In this document: positions 25,024 through 33,736 of the stretch, in pieces
Numbering within the stretch: the stretch's first letter is position 1
Layout of the letters: each line of letters opens with the position of its first letter
Origin: Planctomycetota bacterium
GTDB taxonomy: Bacteria > Planctomycetota > Planctomycetia > Pirellulales > Lacipirellulaceae
Direction: 5' to 3'
NCBI GenBank assembly: GCA_029259915.1
Contig: JAJDED010000056.1
Location: forward strand, 1 to 48,201
Length of the DNA stretch: 48,201 bases
The notes under the pieces: model-generated
What the model was told of the DNA's origin: nothing
The model's database searches: none
Seen by the model: the letters and a program-made list of their open reading frames with translations, nothing else
Program-made: the position numbers and the translations under genes

Positions 25024-27084
25024 ATGCCCAAATCGCAGCGCAGCATGCAGTTTCGCTATCCTCTGCCCTACGGGGCCGTGGTTCAGGAGGATGGCGTACA
25101 ATTTGTCGTCTACAGCCATTCGGCCACTGCGATGCGCGTGCTGCTTTACCGACGCGTTAACGATCGGGAGCCCTATCGCACCATTGAAATCAATCCAAAG
25201 ACCGATCGCTGGGGAGACCTCTGGAGCGTGTTCGTTCCTGAGCTGAAGGCGGGACAACTCTACCACTTCCAGGCCGATGGCCCGTATGAACCTGAGGCAG
25301 GTCATCGCTTCAATCCCCAGACACGCTTGATCGATCCCTACGCACGCGCGCTGGCAGGAAAATTCCAATCCTCGACCGACGGCATCGTCCGCCCGCCCAA
25401 GTGTGTGGTTGTCGACGATCATTTCGATTGGCAAGGCGACCGGAATCTTCGGCGGCCCTTGTCGGAATCGGTAATCTACGAAATGCACGTGCGCGGCTTC
25501 ACGCGCAGCGCTTCCAGTGGAGCTACCCATGCAGGGACTTACCTGGGAGTGATCGACAAAATTCCGTATCTGCAAAAGCTCGGCGTAACCGCCGTCGAGT
25601 TGATGCCGATCCATGAATTCCCCATTCACGAACCGCACGGGAAAATGCCCGCCCGTAAGAACTACTGGGGATACGACTCCCTGGCGTTCTTCGCACCGCA
25701 CCGTGGTTACATGCATGGCAACAAGCCGGGCGATCAGGTTCAGCAGTTCAAAACCATGGTCCGCGCGCTGCACGAAGCCGGCATCGAAGTGATCCTCGAC
25801 GTGGTTTTCAACCACACCGCCGAGGGCAATCACTTTGGCCCCACGCTGAGTTTCAAAGGCCTGGAAAACAAGGTCTACTACATGCTCAACGAGGATGGCA
25901 CCTACAAAAACTATTCGGGCTGCGGCAACACCGTAAACGGCAATCACCCGATCTGCCGCGAGATGATTTTCCATTGCCTAAGGCATTGGGTTTACAACTA
26001 CCACATCGACGGATTCCGGTTCGATTTGGCGTCGATTCTCAGCCGCGATCGGCATGGCGAACTGATGCCCAACCCGCCGCTGGTCGAGGTCATCGCCGAA
26101 GATCCGATGCTGGCCGACACAAAAATTATTGCCGAAGCGTGGGACGCCGCCGGGGCATTCCAAGTCGGTTCGTTTGCCGACACTCGTTGGGCCGAGTGGA
26201 ATGGCCATTACCGCGACGACATCCGTCGCTACTGGCGGGGAGACCAGGGACTCACCGGCCCGATCGCCACGCGCATTTCTGGTTCAAGCGATCTCTACCA
26301 AAACAGTGGCCGTCGTCCCTACCACAGCATCAACTTTGTGACTTCGCACGATGGGTATCCGCTGCTCGATTTGGTGAGCTACGAACAAAAGCACAACCAG
26401 GCAAACGGCGAAGATAACCGCGACGGAGACAACAACAGCTACAGTGCCAACTACGGCGTGGAAGGTCCCACGCGACGTAAGCATATTAGCGATCTTCGTA
26501 ATCGGCAGACGAAAAACATGATGGCGTCGCTCATGTTGAGCCAAGGGACGCCCATGCTCTCCTCGGGCGACGAAGTCCTACGCACGCAGCGCGGAAACAA
26601 CAACGCTTATTGCCAAGACAACTCGATTAGCTGGTTCGACTGGAACCTACTGGAAAAGAACGCAGAGATGCTACGTTTTTGCGAAGCGCTAATCGCCTTT
26701 CGCAAAGATCAACCGAACGTGAGACGTCCGTCGTTTTTGACTGGCGCACCGACCGAAAATGGCGATCTACCCGACGTCACCTGGTTCAGTCCCAACGGAA
26801 AACCGATGGACTGGAGCCAATCGCGGAAAAGTATTGTGTGTGTACTTGGTACCACGGGACTCGACGATCCGGCAGCCAGGCCTGTCATGCTGCTGCTCCA
26901 CGCGGGGGAAACGACGCAGGAATTCGTGATTCCGGCTGAAATTCGTTCCCTTCCTTGGAAGCAGTTTATCGATACTTCGGCAGCTTCGCCTGCAGATATC
27001 TACCCTCAATGCGATGGCCCTGCTCTGCCCTCTAAGGGACGCCTACGGCTCGTCCATCACACACTAGTGTGTTATGTGGCTTAG
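25024..27084 (+). CDS. glgX: Glycogen debranching enzyme GlgX (isoamylase-type)
   Basis: About 686 residues from the ATG at 25024; the frame continues to ATG 24970 and TTG 24925. I prefer 25024 because homologues usually begin only a few residues before PYGA. An N-terminal CBM48-like domain (FRYPLPYGAVVQEDGVQFVV) is followed by a GH13 barrel. The catalytic residues are visible: Asp334 in GFRFDLAS (nucleophile), Glu371 in IIAEAWDAAG (acid-base) and Asp443 in VTSHDGYPLLDLV. EGNHFGPTLSFKGLENKVYY is typical of GlgX. The family hydrolyses alpha-1,6 branches of limit dextrins during glycogen use. No other glg gene is adjacent. Confidence 0.94.
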   Translation: MPKSQRSMQFRYPLPYGAVVQEDGVQFVVYSHSATAMRVLLYRRVNDREPYRTIEINPKTDRWGDLWSVFVPELKAGQLYHFQADGPYEPEAGHRFNPQTRLIDPYARALAGKFQSSTDGIVRPPKCVVVDDHFDWQGDRNLRRPLSESVIYEMHVRGFTRSASSGATHAGTYLGVIDKIPYLQKLGVTAVELMPIHEFPIHEPHGKMPARKNYWGYDSLAFFAPHRGYMHGNKPGDQVQQFKTMVRALHEAGIEVILDVVFNHTAEGNHFGPTLSFKGLENKVYYMLNEDGTYKNYSGCGNTVNGNHPICREMIFHCLRHWVYNYHIDGFRFDLASILSRDRHGELMPNPPLVEVIAEDPMLADTKIIAEAWDAAGAFQVGSFADTRWAEWNGHYRDDIRRYWRGDQGLTGPIATRISGSSDLYQNSGRRPYHSINFVTSHDGYPLLDLVSYEQKHNQANGEDNRDGDNNSYSANYGVEGPTRRKHISDLRNRQTKNMMASLMLSQGTPMLSSGDEVLRTQRGNNNAYCQDNSISWFDWNLLEKNAEMLRFCEALIAFRKDQPNVRRPSFLTGAPTENGDLPDVTWFSPNGKPMDWSQSRKSIVCVLGTTGLDDPAARPVMLLLHAGETTQEFVIPAEIRSLPWKQFIDTSAASPADIYPQCDGPALPSKGRLRLVHHTLVCYVA

Positions 27085-27088
27085 GGAT

Positions 27089-27104
27089 CCGCTTGCGGTT
27101 TCGC
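27089..27104. repeat. CCGCTTGCGG palindromic repeat, copy after glgX
   Basis: The 16-mer CCGCTTGCGGTTTCGC occurs here, five bases after the glgX stop, and again at 32020-32035 after trkH. Its palindromic core appears inverted as CCGCAAGCGG at 19155-19164. All three copies are intergenic. Confidence 0.6.
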
Positions 27105-27204
27105 AGAAAAAAACAAATGACTCGGGGTACTAGAGACAAGCCCGGCGAATGGGTAATCTGTAGTTAGATGATGTCGTTATTTCGTCTGGATTTACGGAAA
27201 TACC

Positions 27205-28449
27205 ATGAACGCCCCACAACCATTCGTATCGATCATCGGCATTGGTGACGATGGCCTCGATGCCGTTCCCGATTCAGTTCGCAAGCTCATACTCGGGGCC
27301 CAGGTCATCGCCGGCAGCGAACGCACCTTGGAATTGGTCCCCGAGTCGTCGGCCAAGAAAATGGTGATTGGTTCCGACCTGGACGCGGTAGTCGAACAAA
27401 TCAACACCGCCGGCTCGGGACCCATTGCCGTGTTGGTCACCGGGGATCCGCTCTTTTATGGGTTGGCACGTTTTCTCTGCGAGCGCATTGGTCGCGATCG
27501 TTGCGAAATCGTCCCGCACGTCAGCAGTATGCAGTTGGCGTTTGCCCGAGTGAAAGAGAGCTGGGACGAGGCCTACCTGACCAACTTGGCGAATCATTCG
27601 CTGGAAGCGGTTGTCGAGCGAATTCGTACCGCGGAAAAAGTGGGGCTTTTCACGACCGAAACGTGCGGCCCCTCCGATGTGTGCCGGGCTCTTGCCGACC
27701 GTCGGATCGATTATTTTACGGTTTACGTTTGCGAGAATCTAGGGGCGCGCGACGAACGCGTCACGCAAGGTTCGATCGACGAGATTGCCAGCCAATCGTT
27801 CGAGTCGCTCAACGTGATGGTGCTAATTCGCGACACGGAAGCACCCGACCGCCCCCGGACACCGCTGGGCCACAGCTTGTTCGGCAACCCCGATGAAGTA
27901 TTCCACCAGTCGACACCCAAACACGGATTGCTCACCCCGGCGGAAGTCCGCGCGATGGCGCTTGCACAAATGGCGCTCGACGCGCGCAGTGTGGTTTGGG
28001 ACGTGGGCGCCGGCTGCGGGCCAGTGAGCGTCGAGGCAGCCCAATTAGCTCCCGGCGGAAAAATTTATGCTATCGAACAAGATGCCGAGGACATCGAACT
28101 GATCCGTGAGAATGCCGAGCGATTTGGCGTTGGAAACGTCACCCCGGTACTCGGTCGGGCACCAGAAGTCTGGGAAGATTTGCCCGACCCCGACGCAGTG
28201 TTTCTCGAAGGCAGTGGCCGCGAGGTCGTGAGAATCGCCGAGCTCGCGTTTGGCAGGCTCCGCGAGGGAGGCCGATTGGTAGCCAATGTGGTGAGCATTC
28301 AAGCTCTGGACGAACTGCGTCAGGCGCTCGGTTCGCATTCGCCCCAAGTCCGCGTGTGGATGATCAACGTGGCGCGCGGCGAGGACCAAATGGAGCGACT
28401 CACATTCGACGCTCTGAATCCCACATTTCTAATCGCGGCAACCAAGTAA
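27205..28449 (+). CDS. cobL: Precorrin-6Y C5,15-methyltransferase, CbiE-CbiT fusion (CobL)
   Basis: A 414-residue fusion. The N-terminal half (1-205) is a CbiE-type tetrapyrrole methylase with FVSIIGIGDDGLDAV and VLVTGDPLFYGLARFL, the glycine-rich loop that binds S-adenosylmethionine. The C-terminal half (about 235-414) is a CbiT-type Rossmann methyltransferase with LLTPAEVRA and VVWDVGAGCGPVSVEA (motif at residues 263-275). CobL-type enzymes methylate C5 and C15 and decarboxylate the precorrin ring in cobalamin synthesis. No other cob gene is in the window. It is convergent with the K+ channel gene, 20 bases apart. Confidence 0.93.
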   Translation: MNAPQPFVSIIGIGDDGLDAVPDSVRKLILGAQVIAGSERTLELVPESSAKKMVIGSDLDAVVEQINTAGSGPIAVLVTGDPLFYGLARFLCERIGRDRCEIVPHVSSMQLAFARVKESWDEAYLTNLANHSLEAVVERIRTAEKVGLFTTETCGPSDVCRALADRRIDYFTVYVCENLGARDERVTQGSIDEIASQSFESLNVMVLIRDTEAPDRPRTPLGHSLFGNPDEVFHQSTPKHGLLTPAEVRAMALAQMALDARSVVWDVGAGCGPVSVEAAQLAPGGKIYAIEQDAEDIELIRENAERFGVGNVTPVLGRAPEVWEDLPDPDAVFLEGSGREVVRIAELAFGRLREGGRLVANVVSIQALDELRQALGSHSPQVRVWMINVARGEDQMERLTFDALNPTFLIAATK

Positions 28450-28469
28450 GCTTCCATCGCGGCAAACCA

Positions 28470-29495
28470 TCAAACCAATTCCGCGATATTCTCCGGGGCG
28501 ATGCAAGATTCGTAGAACTGCTCAACTTCCGCTTCGGGGCCCATGACGATCACCACGTCTCCGACTTCCAATATCAAATCGTCTTTCGGATTGAACACCT
28601 GCTCGCCATCCGCCCGGCGTAGTGCAATAATCATCACCGGGTGCTCATCTTCTGCCTCACGAACAGTTTTTCCGACAAACGGACTCATGGAGGTAAACTT
28701 GAACTCCTCCAATTCGGCATTCATCCCCGACTCATGCCCTACGCACCGCAGCAAGTGGGAAGCTTCGGGACGAATGATGATGTCCGCCATCCGCTCGGCA
28801 CCAATCACCGCCGGCAAAACTACCTGGCTGGCACCGGCTTGGATTAGTTTTTTCTCGGTCCGCGGATGCTCGCCTCGGGCCAGGATGCGGGCATTGGGGT
28901 TCAGGTTGTGAACCGTAAGAGTGAGAAACACGTTGTCGGCATCACTAGATAGTGCGTTCACGACCGTCTCGGCACGTTCGATCCCTGCCGCATGCAAAAC
29001 TTCTTCGTCGGTGGCATCGCCTTCGAGATAAAGATAGTCATGCGCTTTTGCCTCGGCTCCCGATTCCACACAGGAATCGACCACGATAAATGGGACCCGA
29101 TGCCGGGCCAATCGATGGGCGAGGTTCTGACCGATTCGGCCAAACCCGCAAATGATCACGTGTTTCTTGAGGCGTTGGATTTCCTTGTTCATTCGTCTTG
29201 CTCCCATGGCTCGGTCAATCTGGCCTTCGACAATCGCTTGAATCAGCATGCCGATGGTGTAGGCCAACGCTAACATGCCCACCAAAATCACAAATATCGA
29301 CAACAGTTGTCTGCCGGGACCAATCGCTTGGCCCGCGTCCTGCGAGTAACCAACCCCAGAAATGGTAATCACAGTCCAGTAGATCGACTCAAGCAGTGGT
29401 TTCTCGGTCAGCCAATGAAACGTGAGAATCGAAAAAACGATGATCGCCCCAATGACTACCGCGCCACGTCTTGCTTGGACCAGTGCTTCATTCAT
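28470..29495 (-). CDS. K+ channel-like protein with RCK domain
   Basis: About 341 residues from the ATG at 29495; the frame extends to a TTG at 29534. Two helices (12-30, 60-85) flank a pore loop whose filter reads TITISGVGYSQ, with Thr44, Gly47-Val48-Gly49-Tyr50 and Ser51. In standard channels this is TVGYG. A cytosolic RCK/TrkA-N domain begins KKHVIICGFGRIGQNLAHRL and keeps the NAD-type glycine motif and acidic strand end (FIVVDS). A TrkA-C domain closes the protein. The topology is MthK-like: a ligand-gated two-helix channel. The filter change from Thr to Gly at 47 and from the last Gly to Ser at 51 could affect ion selectivity. Confidence 0.88.
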   Translation of the reverse strand: MNEALVQARRGAVVIGAIIVFSILTFHWLTEKPLLESIYWTVITISGVGYSQDAGQAIGPGRQLLSIFVILVGMLALAYTIGMLIQAIVEGQIDRAMGARRMNKEIQRLKKHVIICGFGRIGQNLAHRLARHRVPFIVVDSCVESGAEAKAHDYLYLEGDATDEEVLHAAGIERAETVVNALSSDADNVFLTLTVHNLNPNARILARGEHPRTEKKLIQAGASQVVLPAVIGAERMADIIIRPEASHLLRCVGHESGMNAELEEFKFTSMSPFVGKTVREAEDEHPVMIIALRRADGEQVFNPKDDLILEVGDVVIVMGPEAEVEQFYESCIAPENIAELV

Positions 29496-29610
29496 TGGGT
29501 ACTTCTCGTGGGCTAATGCACTAAGGTGGCGCAAACATTTTTTCGACGTGTTCGTGCTAAAACCCCAGCGGATGCCGACGGATCAAGTCAACTATGCCCG
29601 ACTGATCGAA

Positions 29611-30804
29611 TCAGGTGTGATAGTCGGCATTGAGACGCACATATTCCGCAGTCAGATCTGTGGTCCAAAAGCGAGCCGACGTCTCACCCTCTTCCAAGAG
29701 CAGCACGATACTCGTATCTCGGTCCGCACCAATCGAGGCTGAGACCGCACTCGCGTCGAACTCCACCGGTACACCGTGCTCGTACAGCAACATGCCATTG
29801 ATCAGCAGGCTTACCTTGGCAGGGTTAAACGCTATACCAGCGTAGCCCGCGGCAGATACAATACGGCCCCAATTGGGATCGTTTCCTGCGATTGCCGTTT
29901 TTACTAGAGGACTATCGGCAACGGTTTTAGCGATTCTGACGGCATCTTTGCGGTTGTGAGCACCGTGGACCTCTACCGTCACTAGATGCGATGCTCCTTC
30001 GCCATCCGCGGGAATCGATTGGGCCAGGTCTTCGCAGACTTCGACCAAGGTGGCCTGAAATTTCGCCAGATCGGCCCCTGAAAGAACGGGCCCTCCTGCG
30101 GCACCATTTGCCAGCAGCAGCACGGTATCGCTTGTGCTGGTGTGCCCATCAACGCTGATGCAGTTGAACGACTCGTCGACCGCATCCTTGAGTCCTGTGA
30201 CCGCAGAGTCCCTATCCAGCGAAGCATCGGTCATCACGACCGCCAACATCGTAGCCATATTGGGGCCGATCATTGCCGCCCCCTTGGCAATTCCCGTCAC
30301 ACGTACGGTGCCATTTTTTAGCTGGATCTCACGAGTACATATCTTCTCGTGCGTGTCGGTCGTCATCATGCCCCGGGCAGCAGCTGTCAGCGAATCGTCG
30401 TCGCTGGCAAGCTGTGCGGCAGCCATCTCGATTCCCTGCGAGATTTTGTCCATGGGCAACATTTGACCAATCACCCCGGTCGACATCACCAGAACTTGTT
30501 CCGCTTGGAACCCACAAACTTGTGCCACCTTCGCGGCCATTTCCTTCGCATCCGCATCGCCCTGGGCACCGGTACACGCGTTTGCAACTCCGGAGTTGAC
30601 CACCACTGCACGAATCGTTTCGCTGGGTGTTCGCTGGCGATTCAGTGTGACCGGTGCTCCACACACAATGTTCTGCGTATAGACCCCAGCCGCAACGGAA
30701 GGATTTTCGGAAACGATCAGCGACAGATCCAACTTATTCGGATTCCGTTTGACGCCTGAATAGACCCCGGCAACCTGATAACCCAAGGGAAGACGGACTG
30801 ACAT
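29611..30804 (-). CDS. argJ: Bifunctional glutamate N-acetyltransferase / amino-acid acetyltransferase ArgJ
   Basis: A 397-residue enzyme that transfers acetyl groups from N-acetylornithine to glutamate, the recycling step of arginine synthesis. The self-cleavage region KGAAMIGPNMATMLAVVMTD is intact, with cleavage expected between Ala184 and Thr185 so that Thr185 becomes the nucleophile. VVVNSGVANACTG, STGVIGQMLP and IAGNDPNWGRI are further family signatures. The ArgJ route replaces separate ArgA and ArgE. It lies 61 bases after argC on the same strand, so the two are probably one transcript. No argB or argD is in the window. Confidence 0.96.
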   Translation of the reverse strand: MSVRLPLGYQVAGVYSGVKRNPNKLDLSLIVSENPSVAAGVYTQNIVCGAPVTLNRQRTPSETIRAVVVNSGVANACTGAQGDADAKEMAAKVAQVCGFQAEQVLVMSTGVIGQMLPMDKISQGIEMAAAQLASDDDSLTAAARGMMTTDTHEKICTREIQLKNGTVRVTGIAKGAAMIGPNMATMLAVVMTDASLDRDSAVTGLKDAVDESFNCISVDGHTSTSDTVLLLANGAAGGPVLSGADLAKFQATLVEVCEDLAQSIPADGEGASHLVTVEVHGAHNRKDAVRIAKTVADSPLVKTAIAGNDPNWGRIVSAAGYAGIAFNPAKVSLLINGMLLYEHGVPVEFDASAVSASIGADRDTSIVLLLEEGETSARFWTTDLTAEYVRLNADYHT

Positions 30805-30865
30805 GGGGGGATCTCACAAATACAGGAAAGTTGGCGGGAACAAAGTTGGCGGAATCAGGAAGCTC

Positions 30866-31876
30866 TTATTGGAGTGCCGTCGTCTCGGCGAAGTCGTACA
30901 TCAAATTGAAATTTTGCACCGCAGCGCCCGAAGCACCCTTGAGCAGGTTGTCGATCACGCTGATCGTCAATACTTTACCTTGAACGACCCTTGCCGTCAC
31001 GTCGCAAAAGTTCGTACCCACGACATGCTTCGTGCTCGGCAAATCCTCGACGACTCGCACGAACGGTTCGTCGCGGTATTGGTCTCTCAACACATCCAGG
31101 ACCTGTTCGGTGCTGACGTGTGCCTGCGGATCGGCATAGGCGGTTGTAAGAATTCCCCGATCCATCGGAATCAAGTGGGGAGTGAACACCACCTGCGTCT
31201 CCACGCTCGCCCAAGTGCTGAGCACTTGATCGATCTCGGGCGTGTGCCGATGTTGTCCCACTGCGTAGGCCGACAGGTTTTCGTTGCATTCGGGAAAGTG
31301 CAAATTCGGCTTGGGCGTTCTCCCCGCCCCGCTCACGCCACTTTTGCTATCGACAACTATTCCCCTGGGAGAAATCGTGCCTGCCTTGAGCAGAGGCGCA
31401 AGTGCTAGGATTGCTGAAGTCGGGTAACAGCCAGGATTGGCCACCAAATGGGCGCCCCGAATCGATTCTCGATACAGCTCGGGTAATCCGTAAACAGTCT
31501 CCGGCATGCGTTCCGGATCGGGATGCTCCACCTGATACCACTTTGCGTAAACTTGAGGATCATTAAGTCGGTAATCCGCGCTAAAATCAACTACCCGACA
31601 ACCGGCATCAAGCAGCGCCTTCACGGCAGCCGCACTTGCACCATGGGGCAAACAGCCAAACACGCAATCTGCCCGCTGCGCCACTTCGGCGAGCGAAAGA
31701 TTTTCCAGCTTCAAATCCAACCGCCCGCGCACGGTGGGATGCACATCCGCCACGTGGGATTGCGTGTCTTGGCGCGTGGTGAGCGCACAGATTTCCACCT
31801 CCGGATGCCGCAACAACAGAGGCAACAGTTCTCGAGCCGTGTAGCCAGTAGCGCCAAGAATTGCAACGCGAATCAT
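30866..31876 (-). CDS. argC: N-acetyl-gamma-glutamyl-phosphate reductase ArgC
   Basis: A 336-residue NADPH-dependent reductase of arginine synthesis. The Rossmann start is MIRVAILGATGYTARELLPL. The catalytic cysteine is Cys150 in LVANPGCYPTSAIL. The active-site wall appears in SGVSGAGRTPK and the later HRHTPEIDQVL. It produces N-acetylglutamate semialdehyde, upstream of the ArgJ step. A GAAGGAAA sequence ends four bases before the ATG and may help initiation. It sits between trkH and argJ in a long run of minus-strand genes. Confidence 0.96.
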   Translation of the reverse strand: MIRVAILGATGYTARELLPLLLRHPEVEICALTTRQDTQSHVADVHPTVRGRLDLKLENLSLAEVAQRADCVFGCLPHGASAAAVKALLDAGCRVVDFSADYRLNDPQVYAKWYQVEHPDPERMPETVYGLPELYRESIRGAHLVANPGCYPTSAILALAPLLKAGTISPRGIVVDSKSGVSGAGRTPKPNLHFPECNENLSAYAVGQHRHTPEIDQVLSTWASVETQVVFTPHLIPMDRGILTTAYADPQAHVSTEQVLDVLRDQYRDEPFVRVVEDLPSTKHVVGTNFCDVTARVVQGKVLTISVIDNLLKGASGAAVQNFNLMYDFAETTALQ

Positions 31877-32019
31877 AGGTTTCCTTCAACTCCGATTTCG
31901 ATCAACTCGCCAGGCAAACCCCTGGCAGATCCACCAGTATAGTGATTGGGCAAAGCGCCTGCCATGGGACCAAGTCTCACACAGTCGGACCCAGAATCTC
32001 TCAAAAAGTTCGCAGCCAG

Positions 32020-32035
32020 CCGCTTGCGGTTTCGC
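32020..32035. repeat. CCGCTTGCGG palindromic repeat, copy downstream of trkH
   Basis: Exact second copy of CCGCTTGCGGTTTCGC, ending five bases before the trkH stop codon as read on the plus strand. See the copy at 27089-27104. Confidence 0.6.
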
Positions 32036-32039
32036 GGGT

Positions 32040-33641
32040 TTAGCGTGTCCGCCAAAAACTGGGCAGCACCAGCACAAGAATGGCAAACAATTCCAAGCGT
32101 CCGAGCATCATAAGAAACGTAAAGAGCAGCTTCGACGGTGCCGTGAAGTTGGCATAGTTTTGTGTCGCCCCCACAATGCCCAGCCCGGGGCCAATGTTGT
32201 GGAGCGTAGCCGCAATGGCACTGGCGGAATCCACCAGTTTATTGCTTACCGGATGGCCCGATTCGACCCAAGTGGCATCAGGCTCGATGCCTACAAGCAC
32301 CAGCCAACTCACCGCAAAAATCAGTGCGATGAGCGACACATACAGTAATATATTTCTAGCCAAATCGGGATCGGTGATCGCCTCGCCGGAAATTCGAATA
32401 TGCCTGACCACCGAGGGGTGGTAGGAATGCTCGATCTCTCGCCTCAAAATTTTGACAAACAAGATGTGACGAATCACCTTCATCCCGCCGCCGGTGCTTC
32501 CCGCACATCCGCCGATAAACATAAGCCCAATCAGAATCGCACGGCTAAGATTGTTCCAAAGATCGAAATCAGCCGCTCCGAAACCGGTTGTCGTGAGGAT
32601 CGAGACCACGTGAAACAACCCGTCGCGAAAAGCAGTTTCCAGTTTTTCCCCAAGGGGTGCGTTTTCACCAAACTGAAAATCATTCCCGCTTCCTACCAAG
32701 CCGATGGCCATTACCAACACAGTGGCCGCCAGGATGATGCCGATGTAGGTGCGCCATTCCGGATCGCCCAACAACCTCTTGGGCTTGCCAATCAGCGTTA
32801 GATACATCAGCGTAAAATTGGTGCCGGCAAGAATCATGAACACGATGACCGTGTATTCAATCATCTTGTAACTCTCGGGCAACAACTCATTGAAGCCGCC
32901 CAAGCTGGCATTCAGGGTGCTGAACCCTCCGGTGGCCATTGTGCCGAAGGCATGGCAAATTGCCTGAAAAACGGTTAACCCTTCCAGATACAACAAAACT
33001 GCCAACACAAGAGTCAGCCCGCAATAGATCGCCGCAAATATCCAAGCCGTATGCTGCATGCGTTCCTGAGAACCTTCTTTGCTAGGCCCCGGCATCTCGG
33101 CACGCATCAGCGCCTTGCCTGCGGAACCTTGCCCCAACACGGCCACAAACAGCACGATGATACCGAGTCCCCCCAGGAAATGGGTGCTGGATCTCCAACA
33201 CAAAATACAACGGGGAAGCCAATCCTCGTTTTCGATGTCGGTCAGCACCGTCGCCCCCGTCGTGCTAAAACCCGATTGGCTTTCGAACAAGCACTCGACG
33301 ATCCCCATCGTAACAACTTGCCCCTCGACCTCGCGAAAACCGACTTCGCCAAAATAGTAGGGAATACCACCCAGCACCGTGGCGAGCACCCAACTCAATC
33401 CGACAATCGCCATGGCCTCCTTGCGGTAAAGAATATCCGAGGCTCCACGTCCCAACCGTCGCAACACGATACCCACGATCACACAGGTGATAATCGAAAA
33501 GGCCAACGCCCAGAACCCACGCGATTCGAATTCACTTTGCCCTCCAATTTTTGGCAAGGCGACCGGCAAACTGAATGCCATGGTCAAACCGAGCAACCAG
33601 GCAACGATCCCCAACATTCGCGACACAAGACGGAGATTCAT
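32040..33641 (-). CDS. trkH: K+ uptake protein TrkH
   Basis: A 533-residue integral membrane K+ translocating subunit of the Trk/Ktr superfamily. The four pore-loop repeats are recognisable: SGFSTTGATVLTD, FGTMATGGFSTLN, ILTTTGFGAADFD and LHNIGPGLGIVGA, each carrying a glycine that forms the single-file filter. About ten hydrophobic helices are spread around these loops. It works with the cytosolic regulatory ring TrkA, whose gene lies 95 bases upstream on the same strand. A terminator-like hairpin lies in that spacer. Confidence 0.94.
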   Translation of the reverse strand: MNLRLVSRMLGIVAWLLGLTMAFSLPVALPKIGGQSEFESRGFWALAFSIITCVIVGIVLRRLGRGASDILYRKEAMAIVGLSWVLATVLGGIPYYFGEVGFREVEGQVVTMGIVECLFESQSGFSTTGATVLTDIENEDWLPRCILCWRSSTHFLGGLGIIVLFVAVLGQGSAGKALMRAEMPGPSKEGSQERMQHTAWIFAAIYCGLTLVLAVLLYLEGLTVFQAICHAFGTMATGGFSTLNASLGGFNELLPESYKMIEYTVIVFMILAGTNFTLMYLTLIGKPKRLLGDPEWRTYIGIILAATVLVMAIGLVGSGNDFQFGENAPLGEKLETAFRDGLFHVVSILTTTGFGAADFDLWNNLSRAILIGLMFIGGCAGSTGGGMKVIRHILFVKILRREIEHSYHPSVVRHIRISGEAITDPDLARNILLYVSLIALIFAVSWLVLVGIEPDATWVESGHPVSNKLVDSASAIAATLHNIGPGLGIVGATQNYANFTAPSKLLFTFLMMLGRLELFAILVLVLPSFWRTR

Positions 33642-33696
33642 GAGAAAGGTAAAATCAAAAAGTTGGGTGTCGGGAAAAGTCGATCGTGTTCGTCTT

Positions 33697-33722
33697 AAAA
33701 AATCCCCTCCCTCGCAGAGGGA
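33697..33722 (-). terminator. Terminator-like hairpin between trkA and trkH
   Basis: Read on the minus strand, TCCCTC-TGC-GAGGGA (33722 down to 33708) is followed after five bases by a run of six T (33702-33697). It lies 14 bases after the trkA stop. It could reduce readthrough into trkH, or act as an attenuator that sets the TrkA:TrkH ratio. Confidence 0.5.
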
Positions 33723-33736
33723 AAGGTAGAGACAGG

